Assembly (NCBI RefSeq): GCF_032452875.1
Contig: NC_083885.1
Location: 28,375,925 to 28,439,924 of the forward strand
Origin: Bos javanicus
Lineage: Eukaryota > Chordata > Mammalia > Artiodactyla > Bovidae
Length of the DNA stretch: 64,000 nucleotides
Reading direction: 5' to 3'
Shown piece after piece: positions 1-11,870 of the stretch (within the stretch, counting starts at the first letter, position 1; each line of letters begins with the position of its first letter). The notes below the pieces were generated by a model. The model worked only from the letters and a program-made list of their open reading frames with translations, had not been told where the DNA came from and did no database searches. The position numbers were made by a program, and so were the translations under genes.

Positions 1-350
1 TATCCCAGCAATTTCTGTTAAGTTTTTGCAGTACTTTGCTCTCTGGTATGGCAGTCACTAACCCTATGTCACTATGATTATTTAAAGTGTGGCTGCAAGT
101 GAGCAAGGGACAAAATTTTTAAATTTTATGTGTTAATTAAAATTTAAGTAATCACACATAGTAAAGTCTACCATATTAGTGGAATGAAAGTTTCATGATT
201 AAATATAAAGTATATGATCATCAAGACAGGTTATAATAACCATTCATTCAGTGTAACTACCTGTCATTGAAAGTAAAATCATGAGGATGTCTATGAGAAA
301 CTTTTTTTTTTTATTCTGCAAGTCCTTATGTAGTAGAGTTTTGAATAATA
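1..350. other. Unique AT-rich DNA, no gene seen
   Basis: I see no open frame of note, no recognised repeat and no splice-framed exon. The sequence is AT-rich intergenic or intronic-looking DNA. Confidence 0.5.
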
Positions 351-993
351 AATGGCATCCAGCCCCATCATTTCATGGCAATAGATGGGGAAACAGTGGC
401 AGACTTTACTTTTTTGGGCTCCAGATCACTGCAGATGGTGACTGCTGCCATGAATTTAAAAGACGCTTACTCCTTGGAAGGAAAGTTATGACCAACCTTG
501 ATAGCATATTAAAAAGCAGAGACATTACTTTGCCAACAAAGTCCATCTAGTCAAGGCTATGGTTTTCCCAGTGGTCATGTATGGATGGGAGAGTTGGACT
601 GTGAAGAAAGCTGAGCGCTGAAGAATTGATGCTTTTGAACTGTAGTGTTGGAGAAGACTTTTGAGAGTCCCTTGGACTGCAAGGAGATCCAACCAGTCCA
701 TCCTAAAGGAGATCAGTCTTGGGTGTTCATTGGGAGCACTGATGCTGAAACTCCAATACTTTGGCCACCTGATGCAAACAGCTGACTCATTTGAAAAGAC
801 CCTGATGCTGAGAAGGATTGAAGGTGGGAGAAGAAGAGGACAAGAGAGGATGAGATTGCTGGATGGCATCACTGACTCAATGAACATGAGTTTGGGTAAT
901 CTCTGGGAGTTGGTGATGGACAGGGAGGCCTGGTGTGCTGCAGTCCATGGGGTCGCAAAGAGTCTGACATGATTGAGCGACTGAACTGAACTG
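351..993 (+). mobile_element. BovB LINE, 5'-truncated 3' end
   Basis: This is the 3' part of a BovB (RTE clade) retrotransposon. It runs from the coding stretch after the reverse-transcriptase core to the diagnostic end, a GACTGAGCGACTGAACTGAACTGA-like tail near 970-993. The reading frame is broken: a TGA near 619 and a TAG near 643 replace an Arg and a Trp codon that other copies in this window keep (for example near 5985 and 6009). A 6-bp match (aatggc, 351-356 and 994-999) could be a target-site duplication but is weak, because BovB itself has a similar word there. Confidence 0.9.
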
Positions 994-2460
994 AATGGCT
1001 AGATATAAGGAAGTAAGTTAAGTGGCAAAAATGAATAAAATATGGTCTCTGACCTCAAGCTCAAAGTCTAGCTTTACCCTGCCTATGAAAACTTATTTAA
1101 TATTTATAAATGCTATGGAAAGTAAATCATTCTCCATTATTTAGCTACAGTAATGATCAGATTTCTAATAACACACAATATTGGAAAGTCATAAAATCAG
1201 AAAACAGAAGACTAAGTTGAGACAAGCTCAATTTCTAACACAACAAATCTCTCTCAGGGTGTGGTATTAGATAGGTGACAAGATGCAAGGAACTTTCTCA
1301 TTGACTGAAAGCAATAATAAAAATATTTGGCCAGTGCTTTTAGTTTATGAAGTGTGGTCACAGTATTCAGACTCGCTTTTAAGGAGTGACATCTAAATTT
1401 TGGTATTGTGGAAAACAAGATAGGGTAGAGAAAGAAGAAATTTGACTGAACACAACTCAGAGTAGAGAAAAGGTCAAGGCATGAACAAGGAAGAAATTAA
1501 TGAAAAGCAGATGCTAAATAAAGGTATCTTGTTCTTTTCATAAGACAAACAGAATAAAGAAAATAAAATATCTCCAACAGGTAAGACCAATAGTCTCCCT
1601 TTATCAGCCACCAATTGCTTTCTTAGGACAAGTTGGAGTAATTGAGAATATGAACATTAGTAAGATTACAAACATTGTAACAGATCTGAATGCATCTCTT
1701 CACAAGATTATTGTGTTTAAGTATTTATGCCAAAAAGTGTTTTTGAGTTTTAAATATAATAGCTCCTTTAATTCTTACAACCTTAATGACCTTTATCATC
1801 TCTGTCTTACGAACAATGATACTGGGTCACTATCTGATTAAGTAACCTATTAAAGTTACTTACCTATTACTTACCTATTAAGTGACTATTAAATGATATT
1901 AAGTGTACTCCATTATAAATGATATGTATATATTTTTTCATTTTATTTAAAAGATAATGACTGAACTATTTCTAAGTTTTTAAGTCTTTTATTATACTAC
2001 TCAGTGGTCTAGTACATTTTTTAAACCATTGGGCACTCATTAATTATCTGATAAAAAATGTTTTTTCTGTACTGAGATTTCAGAAAGGCATAAGATGTGA
2101 ACTCTGCTCTTTTATGAGCTTCTAAAAGTTTCTGCATTTTCCAACTGACACCCCGATCAATCTGAAACTCTCTTCTTCAAACTGAAATACTAATCTGAAA
2201 TACTGTTGTTTTTAATTGCTAACTTTGAAGATGATGCCAACTTCCAACCTGACAATTCAATGTTATTTTGCAATCTCTTGCCTATTTATTATTACCTATA
2301 CTACTGTTTCTTAATACTGGTCTCAGGAAACAGACATCCTTATTACCTTAACCTCCCATTTCTGAGAACAACTGGTGATATATCAGGACCTGATTAACAT
2401 GCAGGGGGCAGCAAGCATTTTCTGCGAAGAATCAGTTGTTTTAGGCTGTTTTATGGCACT
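994..2460. other. Unique AT-rich DNA, no gene seen
   Basis: About 1.5 kb without a repeat I can name and without a credible exon. Short ORFs here (for example 1650-1841 and 2206-2397) lack any recognisable domain. There is a small local direct duplication (ttacctatta) around 1846-1880. Confidence 0.5.
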
Positions 2461-2640
2461 CATCCCCAACTTTTTTGGCACCAAGGACTGACTGCAGAGA
2501 GACAACTTTTCCACAGACCAGGGTTGGGGGTGATTGTTTTGGGATGATTCAAGAACATTACATTTACTGTACACTTTATTTCTAATCTAATGCTATAGAA
2601 AGTAACTCTGGTCCTTGGCCTGGAGGTTGGGGTCACCTGC
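2461..2640. mobile_element. Old hAT-Charlie (MER1-type) DNA transposon fragment
   Basis: The ends read atccccaacttttttggcac on the left and, inverted, ggaggttggggtcacctg on the right. This fits the terminal inverted repeat style of MER1-type hAT elements (CAGGGGTCCCCAACC). The interior contains the expected 'tttccacagaccagggttggggg' and 'gggatgattcaagaacattacattta' type sequence. It is non-coding and non-autonomous. The subfamily is not resolved by eye. Confidence 0.6.
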
Positions 2641-2689
2641 TTTATGGTATACATCTCTGCCATGAGACTTGTCCTTTGCAGTGAATGAA

Positions 2690-2800
2690 GCAATGGACAA
2701 TAGTAATCAAATGCCATGAACATGTTACAATAAACTTTTATTTCACAAAAGCTGGCTGCCTGCAGATTTGGCCTGTGGGTTGTACTTTTCTAATCCTTGA
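2690..2800. mobile_element. Second old hAT-type fragment
   Basis: The stretch resembles the right half of a non-autonomous hAT element: 'caatggacaatagtaat', then 'acaataaacttttatttcac', then a GC-richer end 'gatttggcctgtgggttgta'. It lies directly after the MER1-like fragment and may be a separate old insertion. The family name is not certain. Confidence 0.45.
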
Positions 2801-4289
2801 ATGAAACTGCAGCATAGAGAAAGCCCCCCTTCACCTATAATAAAGTAACTGAATTTGGGTTCTGATCTTCTGTGATCTTTCTTTTGGCTAGGCATATGAG
2901 GTATCTGAAAGTATACTCATGCAATGACCTGAAGGTAAGTGAGGAGTAGACAACTACGTTTATGGGAAATTTACAAAGACTGAACACACTTGAAGAGTAG
3001 AACTTGGGATGATGACATTCACTTCCTCTCCAGCTGCTCAGTTTATTCCTTCTTTATAAACTTGGAAGGGTTGTGTAATTTTATTCAAGTAATTGGTGGA
3101 TTTCTCTCTATTATTCAGCTTTTTGGCCTTTAGCACCAGTTAAAATTGCTTTAAAACTGTAGATCTAATGAGTCTAGGAAAAGTGAGGATTCAATTCATT
3201 ATATCTGTAGGAGCAAAGAAAGGGGAAAAAAAGAGTCATGAAAGATGCTGAGATGCTGATGATATCTGGTGGCAGATAATGATATGTTACTGTATTCTGG
3301 ATCAGTTAATTTCTCTGCATCGTCTTTCAACTATTTATATTCTTAGGCTCTAGAGAAAATGGAGGTATACATGTGCTACCTATTGGGTTAATGATACTCA
3401 CTCTTATTTCTTATACTGAACTTTATCAAGATTGACGAGGAGGTGTTTCATTTGCTTCAACAACTGTTGGAATGCCCAATCTGTGTTCAGTCTCCCGAGT
3501 CCTCTTGTGATGTGCTAGGCTATAATCATCCACCCCCTAAACTATCATCATGTTGGTTAAAGATCTAATCCTCTTGTGACTAATCTCAGACTCAGGCATT
3601 GTCAAGATATTTTCCATCTAATTTAAGAATGTAGAGAAATTGTTCTGGGAATAAAAGGGGTTCAAAAACTTGGGTTACCTTGAAATCACTGTTCCTTTTG
3701 AGTTATTTTGCTTCAGAAACTAAGATCAGTCAATCACTCCATCATTAAGAAACAGATTTATCAAAGCACCAGACATAATATTAAGCCCTCATGATAAAGT
3801 GTTGAGTAGAATAGGTATTATTATACTCTCTTAGAACTTGAGGGGCCAGTGGGGAAGAAAAAAAAAATCTTTCTTTGCCATGAACATATCTGAACCATGC
3901 CTGCTGCCTCATTTGTTTGTTTATTGTTAATGATACAGCATGCCAGGAAGACTTACCTGAGAAAGGACATTTAATCCAAGACCTGAAGAAAGAGTGGGGA
4001 TCATCAAATAAGAAAAGGCAAGAACATTCTAATCAAATTCAATAGCACAGGTCACATTCTTGATATGAAAGAGATAGAGGAGGGAACAGGAGAAGTATTA
4101 ACAAGAAATGAGAGGTCCAGTGAGACTAGATGAGAAAGACATATGGCAGTTCTCAAAGGTGAAGAGATGGGTGGGTGGAGCTCATCTAAGGTTATCTAGC
4201 TACTTATTAAAAAAGGATGGAAAAGGGACCACTGAAAAGTTTTGAGAAAGAGAATGACAAACAGAATTGGCTCTTGGAGTTGTGACTGG
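2801..4289. other. Unique DNA, no gene seen
   Basis: There is no repeat I can name and no ORF with a recognisable domain. The region includes short A-rich runs near 3226 and 3858. It could be intronic or intergenic. Confidence 0.5.
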
Positions 4290-6376
4290 TATTAGACCAT
4301 TCAGGTATGACCTAAATCAAATCCCTTATGATTATACAGTGTAAGTGAGAAATAGATTTAAGGGCCTAGATCTGATAGATAGAGTGCCTGATGAAATATG
4401 GACTGAGGTTAGTGACGTTGTATAGGAGACAGGGATCAAGACCATTCCCATAGAAAAGAAATACAAAAAAGCAAAATGGCTGTCTGGGGACACCTTACAA
4501 ATAGCTGTGAAAAGAAGAGAAGTGAAAAGCAAAGGAGAAAAGGAAAGATATAAACATCTGAATGTAGAGTTCTAAAGAATAGCAAGAAGAGACAAGAAAG
4601 CCTTCTTCAGCGATCAATGCAAAGAAATAGAGGAAAACAACAGAATGGGAAAGACTAGGGATCTCTTCAAGAAAATCAGAGATACCAAAGGAACATTTCA
4701 TGCAAAGATGAGCTCGATAAAGGACAGAAATGGTATGGACCTAACAGAAGCAGAAGATATTAAGAAGAGATGGCAAGAATACACAGAAGAACTGTACAAA
4801 AAGATCTTCATGACCCAGATAATCACGATGGTGTGATCACTGACCTAGAGCCAGACATCCTGGAATGTGAAGTCAAGTGGGCCTTAGAAAGCTTCACTAA
4901 GAACAAGGCTAGTGGAGGTGATGGAATTCCAGTTGAGCTGTTTCAAATCCTGAAAGATGATTCTGTGAAAATGCTGCACTCAATATGCCAGCCAATATGG
5001 AAAACTCAGCAGTGGCCACAGGACTGGAAAAGGTCAGTTTTCATTCCAATCCCAAAGAAAGGCAATGCCAAAGAATGCTCAAACTACCGCACAATTGCAC
5101 TCATCTCACAGGCTAGTAAAGTAATGCTCAAAATTCTCCAAGCTAGGCTTCAGTAATATGTGAACTTCCTGATGCTCAAGCTGGTTTTAGAAAAGGTAGA
5201 GGAACCAGAGATCATATTGCCAACATCTGCTGGATCATGGAAAAAGGAAGAGAGTTCCAGAAAACCATCTATTTCTGCTTTATTGACTATGCCAAAGCCC
5301 TTGACTGTGTGGATCACAATAAACTGTGGAAAATTCTTCAGGAGATGGGAATACCAGACCACCTGATCTGCCTCTAGAGAAATTTGTATGCGGGTCAGGA
5401 AGCAACAGTTAGAACTGGACATGGAACAACAGACTGGTTCCAAATAGGAAAAGGAGTATGTCAAGGCTGTATATTGTCACCCTGTTTATTTAACTTATAT
5501 GCAGAGTACATCATGAGAAACGCTGGACCGGAAGAAACACAAGCTGGAATCAAGATTGCCAGGAGAAATATCACTAACCTCAGACATGCAGATGATGTCA
5601 CCCTTATGGCAGAAAGTGAAGAGGAACTCAAAAGCCTCTTGATGAAAGTGAAAGTGGAGAGTGAAAAAGTTGGCTTAAAGCTCAACATTCAGAAAACAAA
5701 GATCATGGCATCCAGTCCCACTACTTCATGGGAAATAGATGGGGAAACAGTGCAAACAGTGTCAGACTTTATTTTTCTGGGCTCCAAAATCACTACAGAT
5801 GGTGACCGCAGCCATGAAGTTAAAAGACGCTTACTCCTTGGAAGGAAAGTTATGACCAACCTAGATAGCATATTCAAAAGCAGAGACATTACTTTACTAA
5901 CAAAGGTTCGTCTAGTCAAGGCTATGGTTTTTCCTGTGGTCATGTATGGATGTGAGAGTTGGACTGTGAAGAAGGCTGAGAGCCGAAGAATTGATGTTTT
6001 TGAACTGTGGTGTTGGAGAAGACTCTTGAGAGTCCCTTGGACTGCAAGGAGATCCAACTAGTCCATTCTGAAGGAGATCAGCCCTGGGATTTCTTTGGAA
6101 GGAATGATGCTGAAGCTGAAACTCCAGTACTTTAGCCACCTCATGCAAAGACTTGACTCACTGGAAAAGACACTGATGCTGGGAGGGATTGGGGGTAGGA
6201 GGAGAAGGGGACAACAGAGGATGAGATGGCTGGATGGCATCACTGACTCAACGGACGTGAATCTGAGTGAACTCCGGGAGTTGGTGCTGGACAGGGAGGC
6301 CTGGCATGCTGTGATTCATGGGGTCGCAAAGAGTCGGACACGACTGAGTGACTGATCTGATCTGATCTCATCTGAT
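4290..6376 (+). pseudogene. BovB LINE, about 2.1 kb, reverse-transcriptase pseudogene
   Basis: This is one of the two longest BovB copies here. BovB is an RTE-clade LINE whose single large ORF encodes an endonuclease and a reverse transcriptase. This copy is 5'-truncated and starts downstream of most of the endonuclease. The frame is split. A segment at 4770-5156 carries the pre-RT region (NKASGGDGIPVELF). It is ended by a CAA-to-TAA type stop at about 5154. The next segment is shifted (5160-5366). A third, at 5384-6061, carries the palm motifs (QGCILSPCLFNLYAEY) and an active-site box HADD at residues 68-71, with both aspartates kept and the usual Tyr changed to His. It ends in the diagnostic tail followed by (CTGAT)n-like repeats at 6345-6376. 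With several frame breaks it cannot encode a working enzyme. Confidence 0.9.
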
Positions 6377-7087
6377 GGAAAAATAGGCTGCAAGGAAGAA
6401 AACCAGTCTGAGGTCTACCACAGGATTCATAGTAAAATAGATGTGTTGAGAAGCAGAAATGTATATTTCAGGGTTTTAGCCACAGGTTGTTGCTGGCAAA
6501 GCTGGACATGGATAACATTTTCATTCACCTACTATCACCTGCGAAGGTGCTTCTCATGCATGAAAGGCTTTTTCTTTCCCATTCCCTTTTAGAGTTAGGG
6601 AACAAGAGGGTAATGTCAGAATTTTGGAAATGAGAGATTTTGAGGTTACTCTCACATCACCTCCAAATTAAGAATACCATATTTAACAGGACACACTGAG
6701 ATGAAAATGCATTCACTAGTAAATGAAGTAGAACAGAGTTTCTCAAGATTGATTACATAATGGATTATCTGGGATCTACCTTCAGAGATTCTGATTTAAT
6801 TGCTTTGGAGCTATATCCTAAACCTAAGAGCACAGGCTCTTTTTTTTTTCCCTTTCCAAATCTCCCAGGGTGATTCTTAGGTTCATCTAAAGGTCTAGAA
6901 CTCCTAGAGTGAAGGACAGGTGGACTACCAGTACTGTCATTACAATTCTGTCTTCTTTCTCATTTATCATTGTCCAGTTCCCCTATACAACAAGGCTGTG
7001 GCAAATTTCTATTCTAAACCAATTTCCAAATGATCTCTTTCTGCCCCTTTCTCTGAGCTCCTCCAGCTCTATTCATAATTTAAAATT
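6377..7087. other. Unique DNA, no gene seen
   Basis: There is no recognised repeat or exon. A T9 run lies near 6840. Confidence 0.45.
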
Positions 7088-7190
7088 TTGATATAAACAT
7101 ACATTTTACCATTTAAATAATTTTTAAACTGTATAATTCAGTGGTATTTAGTACATTCATGGTGCTTAGTATCTATCACCAGTATTGTTG
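7088..7190 (-). mobile_element. Old L1 (L1M-like) 3' UTR fragment, antisense
   Basis: The plus strand reads 'cattttaccatttaaataatttttaaactgtataattcagtgg...agtacattca'. This is the antisense of an old mammalian L1 3' UTR (its last bases, reversed). It is a diverged short fragment. A fuller copy of the same region lies at 7724-8030. Confidence 0.7.
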
Positions 7191-7723
7191 TTAACGGACT
7201 TTTTGAAACAGGGTGGAAGGCAGCTTTTTCAAAACAGCAGACCCACCTTAATATCAATGAGCCTATGCAGGCTATTACTTTCAGACTGACCTTGGCCTCT
7301 TCCAATCTGAACAAAATTATTTAAAATATGTATTTCTGCTCTGCCATCCTTTTAGCACTGATATTACCACAGACATGCTTGTTGTAAGTACCCTTTGCAG
7401 CACCTGCAGAAATGAACTTGGAAAGGTTTATCCTGTATCAAATAAATGACCCTATTTTCCCATATTTAAATTCCACTGTCACATATTGGTTTCTCTAGAA
7501 GCAGGTGCTGAGCTGGAGATTGGTGTGAAAGATGGATACTAGAAATCAAAAACCTATAAAAGAAAGGAGGCAGGAATGAACACGGGAGAGAGCAAAGGTA
7601 ATGCACTCTTGGCCATTTCTTGTGGGGAACAATGGGACAAAGTGACTGATTTCCCAGATCTTTGTGCAAGAAGTCTTAACTTATCCTACAAGAGACTTAT
7701 TCTTTTTCTATGGAAGTACTATA
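7191..7723. other. Unique DNA between two old L1 fragments
   Basis: No gene or named repeat was seen. Short ORFs (for example 7576-7809, which runs into the poly-T) have no recognisable domain. Confidence 0.4.
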
Positions 7724-8030
7724 GGTTTTTTTTTTTTTTTTTTGGTGGTAAAAGTCATATAAAACATCCTATTATAACTACATTTAACTATATAATTCAG
7801 TGGCACTAAGTACATTCACATTGTTGTACAAATGTCATCATCATCCATCTCCCGAATTGTTCACCTTTCTAAACTGAAAGTCTGTCCCCATTAAACACTA
7901 ACTCCTCATCTCCCTCCCTACTCCAAGCTCCTGGCATCTGCCAATGTACTTTTGGGCTTTATGACTATTCTAGGTACCTCATTTAAGAGCATACTGTTTG
8001 GTACTATAAAATTTTGAAGGTGAGCAACTG
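7724..8030 (-). mobile_element. Old L1 (L1M-like) 3' end, antisense, with poly-T head
   Basis: The T-run at 7724-7741 is the poly(A) tail read on the plus strand. After it come the antisense L1 3' UTR words 'atataattcagtggcactaagtacattcacattgttgtac', 'ctgtccccattaaacactaactcc' and 'ctattctaggtacctcat'. Divergence suggests an ancient insertion. No coding part is included. Confidence 0.8.
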
Positions 8031-8330
8031 TGAGGCATCTTAATTTTCCTCATGGTATTAATCGTAGACCAACTCATGAGGCGATTCTTCTACTCATTCA
8101 TCCTGAGACACTGCCAATGATCATTACTGTGGTCTTTTGTTCTGTCTCATAGTTCAGTGTGGGTTTCCAAACAAGCAGTTCCAGGTCATCTCAAGTGCAT
8201 GTAGATTAAGATATAATCAACCTCCCTTGCAAATAGAAGTGCTCAAAAGTTGCTTATTGTCAAAGAATTAAAACATTATCTTTCACTCAAACGTCTTTTC
8301 TCCTCCTCAAATAATGATAGTCTAGGGATT

Positions 8331-8520
8331 CTCAGGTAAAGAACCTGCCTGCACTGCAGGAGATCCACGTTTGATCCTTGGGTCAGAAAGATCCACTGGA
8401 GAAAGAAATGACAATTCACTCTAGTATTCTTGTCTGGGAAATACCATGAGCAGAGGAGCCTGGCAGGCTACAGTTCATGAAGTCAGTTGCAACGAGTCGG
8501 ACACTACTGAGTGAGTGACC
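8331..8520 (+). mobile_element. Bov-tA SINE
   Basis: This is a tRNA-derived SINE. The head 'gattctcaggtaaagaacctgcctgcactgcaggagatcca' carries the old tRNA part, and the tail 'gagtcggacactactgagtgagtgacc' is the part shared with BovB. It is moderately diverged. Confidence 0.85.
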
Positions 8521-8638
8521 ACTCATGCACACAATGATACTCTAAGTTCTTCTAAACTCATGTAGTAAGCTCCTTCAGGGAAGATACCATGCGTTTTCTG
8601 TCTTTTTATCCTTGGTATCTAACAGTGGTAATAACTAG

Positions 8639-9411
8639 TTCAGTTCAGTCACTCAGTCGTGTCCAACTCTTTGTGACCCCATGGACTGCAGCACACCAGG
8701 CCTCCCTGTCCATCATCAACTCCCAGAGATTACTCAAACTCATGTCCATTGAGTCAGTGATGCCATCCAACCATCTCATCCTCTGTCGTCCCCTTCTCCT
8801 CCCACTTTCAATCTTTCCCAGCCTCAGGGTCTTTTCACATGAGTCAGCTCTTCACATCAGGTGGCCAAAGTATTGGAGTTTCAGCTTCAGCCTCAGTCCT
8901 TCCCATGAATACCCAGGACTGATCTCCTTTAGGATGGGCTGGTTGGATCTCCTTGAAGTCCAAGGGACTCTCAAGAGTCTTCTCCAACACCACAGTTCAA
9001 AAGCATCAATTCTTCGGTGTTCAGCTTTCTTTATAGTCCAACTCTCACATCCATACATGACCACTGGAAAAACCATAGCCTTGACTAGATGGACCTTTGT
9101 TGGAAAAGTAATATCTCTGCTTTTTAATATGCTGTGTAGGTTGGTCATAACTTTCCTTCCAAGGAGTAAGCATCTTTTAATTTCATGGTTGCAGTCACCA
9201 TCTTCAGTGATTTTGGAGCCCCCCAAAAGAAAGTCTGCCACTGTTTCTCCATCTATTTGCCATGAAGTGACGGGACCAGATGCCATGATCTTAGTTTTCT
9301 GAATGTTGAGCTAATTTAAGCCAAGTTTTTCACTCTCCTCTTTCACTTTCATCAAGAGGCTTTTCAGTTCTTCTTCACTTTCTGCCATAAGGGTGGTATC
9401 ATCTGCATAGC
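8639..9411 (-). mobile_element. BovB LINE 3' half, antisense, with 10-bp TSD
   Basis: A BovB copy whose 3' end (ttcagttcagtcactcagtc on the plus strand) lies at the left. It is flanked by perfect 10-bp copies of taataactag (8629-8638 and 9412-9421), which mark a target-site duplication. The minus-strand frame 8852-9286 keeps part of the C-terminal coding region (CESWTIKKAEHRRIDAFELW). Everything upstream of the RT active site is missing. Confidence 0.92.
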
Positions 9412-9421
9412 TAATAACTAG

Positions 9422-10664
9422 GTAGGTTTTATCAATGATTGCTGATCGAAAATAGCAATAATAGTAGTAAGTATATTTCCAGCCACTTTTGACATGTTTA
9501 CTTTCCATGAGGTATATAGGTTTATTTATAGATTAGATAATTACAGAGAAAAATACACTTTTGTAAGATTCATAAGTTAAAAAAAACACTACAGTTAGGA
9601 CAAAAAACTATTGGCTCCAAAGTTCACATTTTCTGTTGCTCTTGAATAGTGTCCACTGGGTACTGGACAGGTAGGAGAAAAAAAGACAAGAAAGGGAGGT
9701 AATAAAATTTGAATGAAAACATAATAGTTGAATGAATAACTAGGGGCATCTTTTAAAATGACGCAGAACATGTGTTATTGCAAAAGAAAGCAAACAGTAC
9801 TTTGTATTAATAATACCAGCACAAGGGCAGCCAGTTAGTTTTGATCGTTTACAAAAAATAAAAAGTTGACAAACAAGGCAGAGATCTGAGAACTGGAGTG
9901 GAATAGATCAAGGGCTTGAAATCAGGCAACTGCTTTTTGAACTTCCTGTTTTAGGCAGTGAGGGTACTTCATAAGGAAGGCAGCACTATGGTCAATGGGA
10001 TGAGAGAGGATTCAGCATTTGATAAAGCAAACTCTGAAATTGCTTCTACTCATATTATCATTCACTGCAGAGGACTTTGGTCTTATCTCTTTGAAAACAT
10101 AAAAGAAAGCTAATTCATTTTAAAAGCAGTTTTCTATTTGTCCCTCTGCAGCCCACTCAATGAGCTAATGTATTTAGTGAGCTTTTATCATGGAGCCAGC
10201 TTGGTTTCTCCCTTCCTCATACTAAGTAAATTTCAGTGAATTAAATGACAAAAAGCCATCTGCTTTCTATAAATAAGCTCTCCTAATACCTGGCAAATCT
10301 TAAAAGTCAAACTGACAAGGAATCCCAGCATGATCAATGATCCAAACTATAATTCATCCTCCACTGAGGACCACTGGTCTTGTTGTGGTCAACAGGAAGA
10401 GAAAGTGTCCATCTTTCTGATTTGGAGGGCAGTATTTTTTAAGAAACTCAATTTGATAATCATTACACATGCTGTTCCAACAGTCCAGGTTAGGTATCTT
10501 TTGCTACAATGTTCAGACAGAACCTACTTAAACAGTCATCTCAAATGCATCTTCCTCATGATATCTGCTCTAATTCACTAGTATATCATTACTTTCATAA
10601 TAACAAATGTATTGGTAGCAATAATTATCATTTAATTATTAAGAAATTAATATGGGATAGCCAT
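9422..10664. other. Unique DNA, no gene seen
   Basis: About 1.2 kb without a recognised repeat. The ORF at 10330-10581 (83 codons) has no domain I recognise and no supporting splice or start context. I do not call it a gene. Confidence 0.45.
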
Positions 10665-10840
10665 TTACATGTGTCATTTACATAAATTTCACATGACAAC
10701 TATTGCAGGTAAATATCAGTTTGATTAACTGTAGAGGAAAATAAGACATAGAACAGTTTAAAAGTTCCCCAAATTACACAGATATGTAATGGCAGAACAA
10801 AGTGTGGAACCAGAGCAACCTGGAATCAAAGCTACAGTAG
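10665..10840 (-). mobile_element. MIR SINE fragment, antisense
   Basis: The order of diverged words fits an antisense MIR: 'catttacataaatttcac', then 'gtagaggaaaataagacatagaac', then 'ttccccaaattacacag', then 'cagaacaaagtgtggaaccagagc'. MIRs are ancient mammal-wide tRNA-derived SINEs. Confidence 0.6.
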
Positions 10841-11103
10841 TTCTATTTTTACCTTTTTAAGGAACCGCCATACTGTCCTCCATAGTAGCTGTACCAACTT
10901 ACATTCCCACCAACAGTCCAAGAGGGTTTCCTTCCTATTCACACCCTTTCAGCATTTGTCAACAGATTTTTTGTTGGCCATTCTGACAATTATGAGGAGA
11001 TATCTCATTGTAGTTTTGATCTGCATTTCTTTAATAATTAGTAATATTGATCATCTTTTCATGTACCTCATGGACCTATAGTCTGTCAAACAGAGTGAAG
11101 TCA

Positions 11104-11248
11104 TGGGGAGGGAGGTGGGAGGGGGTTCAGGATGGGGAACACGTGTACACCTGTGGTGGATTCATGTCAATGTATAGCAAAACAAATACAATATTGTAAA
11201 GTAATTAGCCTCCAATTAAAATAAATAAATTTATTTAAAAAAAGAGAA
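11104..11248 (+). mobile_element. Very short young L1 3' UTR insertion
   Basis: A ruminant L1 3' UTR ('ggttcaggatggggaacacg...aatacaatattgtaaagtaattagcctcc') ending in A-rich sequence interrupts the older L1. The older copy breaks after 'agagtgaagtca' and resumes at 'gagaaaaacaaatattgtat'. About 145 bp, severely 5'-truncated. Confidence 0.7.
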
Positions 11249-11585
11249 AAACAAATATTGTATATTAATACATATATGTGGAATCTAGAAAACTGGAACA
11301 GATTAATGTATTTGCAGGGCAGGAATAGAAATGCAGACATAGAGAACATAAGGGTGGACAGGAGGAGGGGGAAGAGGAGTGGGATGAATTGGGAGGTTAG
11401 GACTGACATATAAACACTGCCGGATGTGAAATAGCTAGCTAGTGGGAACCTGCCGTATAGCACAGGGGACTCATCTTTCTGCTCCGTGGTGACTTAGATG
11501 GGTGTGATGGAGGGCTTGGTGCTGGTGGAAGTTCCTAGGGGGAGGGGAATATATGTATACGTATAGCTGAATCACTTTGTTGTTT

Positions 11586-11794
11586 GACTTCCCTGGTGAC
11601 TCAGACAGTAAAGAGTCTGCCTACAATGCAGTAGACCCAGGTTTGATTCCTGGGTCAGGAAGATCCCCTGGAGAAGGAAATGGCAACCCACTCCAGTACT
11701 CTTGCCTGGAAAATCCCATGGATGGAGGAGTGTGGTGGGCTACAATCCATGGGGTCGAAAAGAGTAGGACACAACTGAGCAACCTCACTTCACT
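11586..11794 (+). mobile_element. Bov-tA SINE with 14-bp TSD
   Basis: The SINE runs from 'gacttccctggtgactcagac' to the BovB-like tail plus (cactt) repeats. Perfect flanking copies of tcactttgttgttt (11572-11585 and 11795-11808) form the target-site duplication. It sits inside the older L1 3' UTR, which resumes with 'agcagaaacaaatac'. Confidence 0.93.
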
Positions 11795-11870
11795 TCACTT
11801 TGTTGTTTAGCAGAAACAAATACAAAATTGTGAAGAAATTATACTCCAACTTTTTAAAAATTGTGTTAAT

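Larger units (their letters stand above)
10845..11870 (+). mobile_element. L1 3' end with inverted 5' part
   Basis: The left part (10845-11075) is L1 ORF2 3' sequence in antisense (it reads 'ttttgttggccattctgac...ttgatctgcatttctttaata'). The right part is sense L1 ending in the 3' UTR: 11076-11103, 11249-11585 and 11809-11870, interrupted by a young L1 3' end and by a Bov-tA. This inverted-then-direct order is the classic product of twin priming during L1 insertion. A stretch of ORF2 end, perhaps 250-300 bp, is missing at the inversion point. No clear outer TSD was found. Confidence 0.65.

Noticed and set aside
351..999. 6-bp aatggc direct repeat as a TSD for the first BovB
   Set aside because: Too short, and BovB itself carries 'catggcatct' at that place, so the left copy may be element sequence.
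8589..9302. 237-codon plus-strand ORF
   Set aside because: It is the antisense of a BovB copy. The same antisense reading recurs at 29153-29521, 43323-43568 and 53962-54327, so it is a by-product of BovB codon composition, not a gene.
10330..10581. 83-codon ORF in unique sequence, considered as an exon
   Set aside because: No recognisable protein motif, and no convincing flanking splice signals. Left as unannotated unique DNA.
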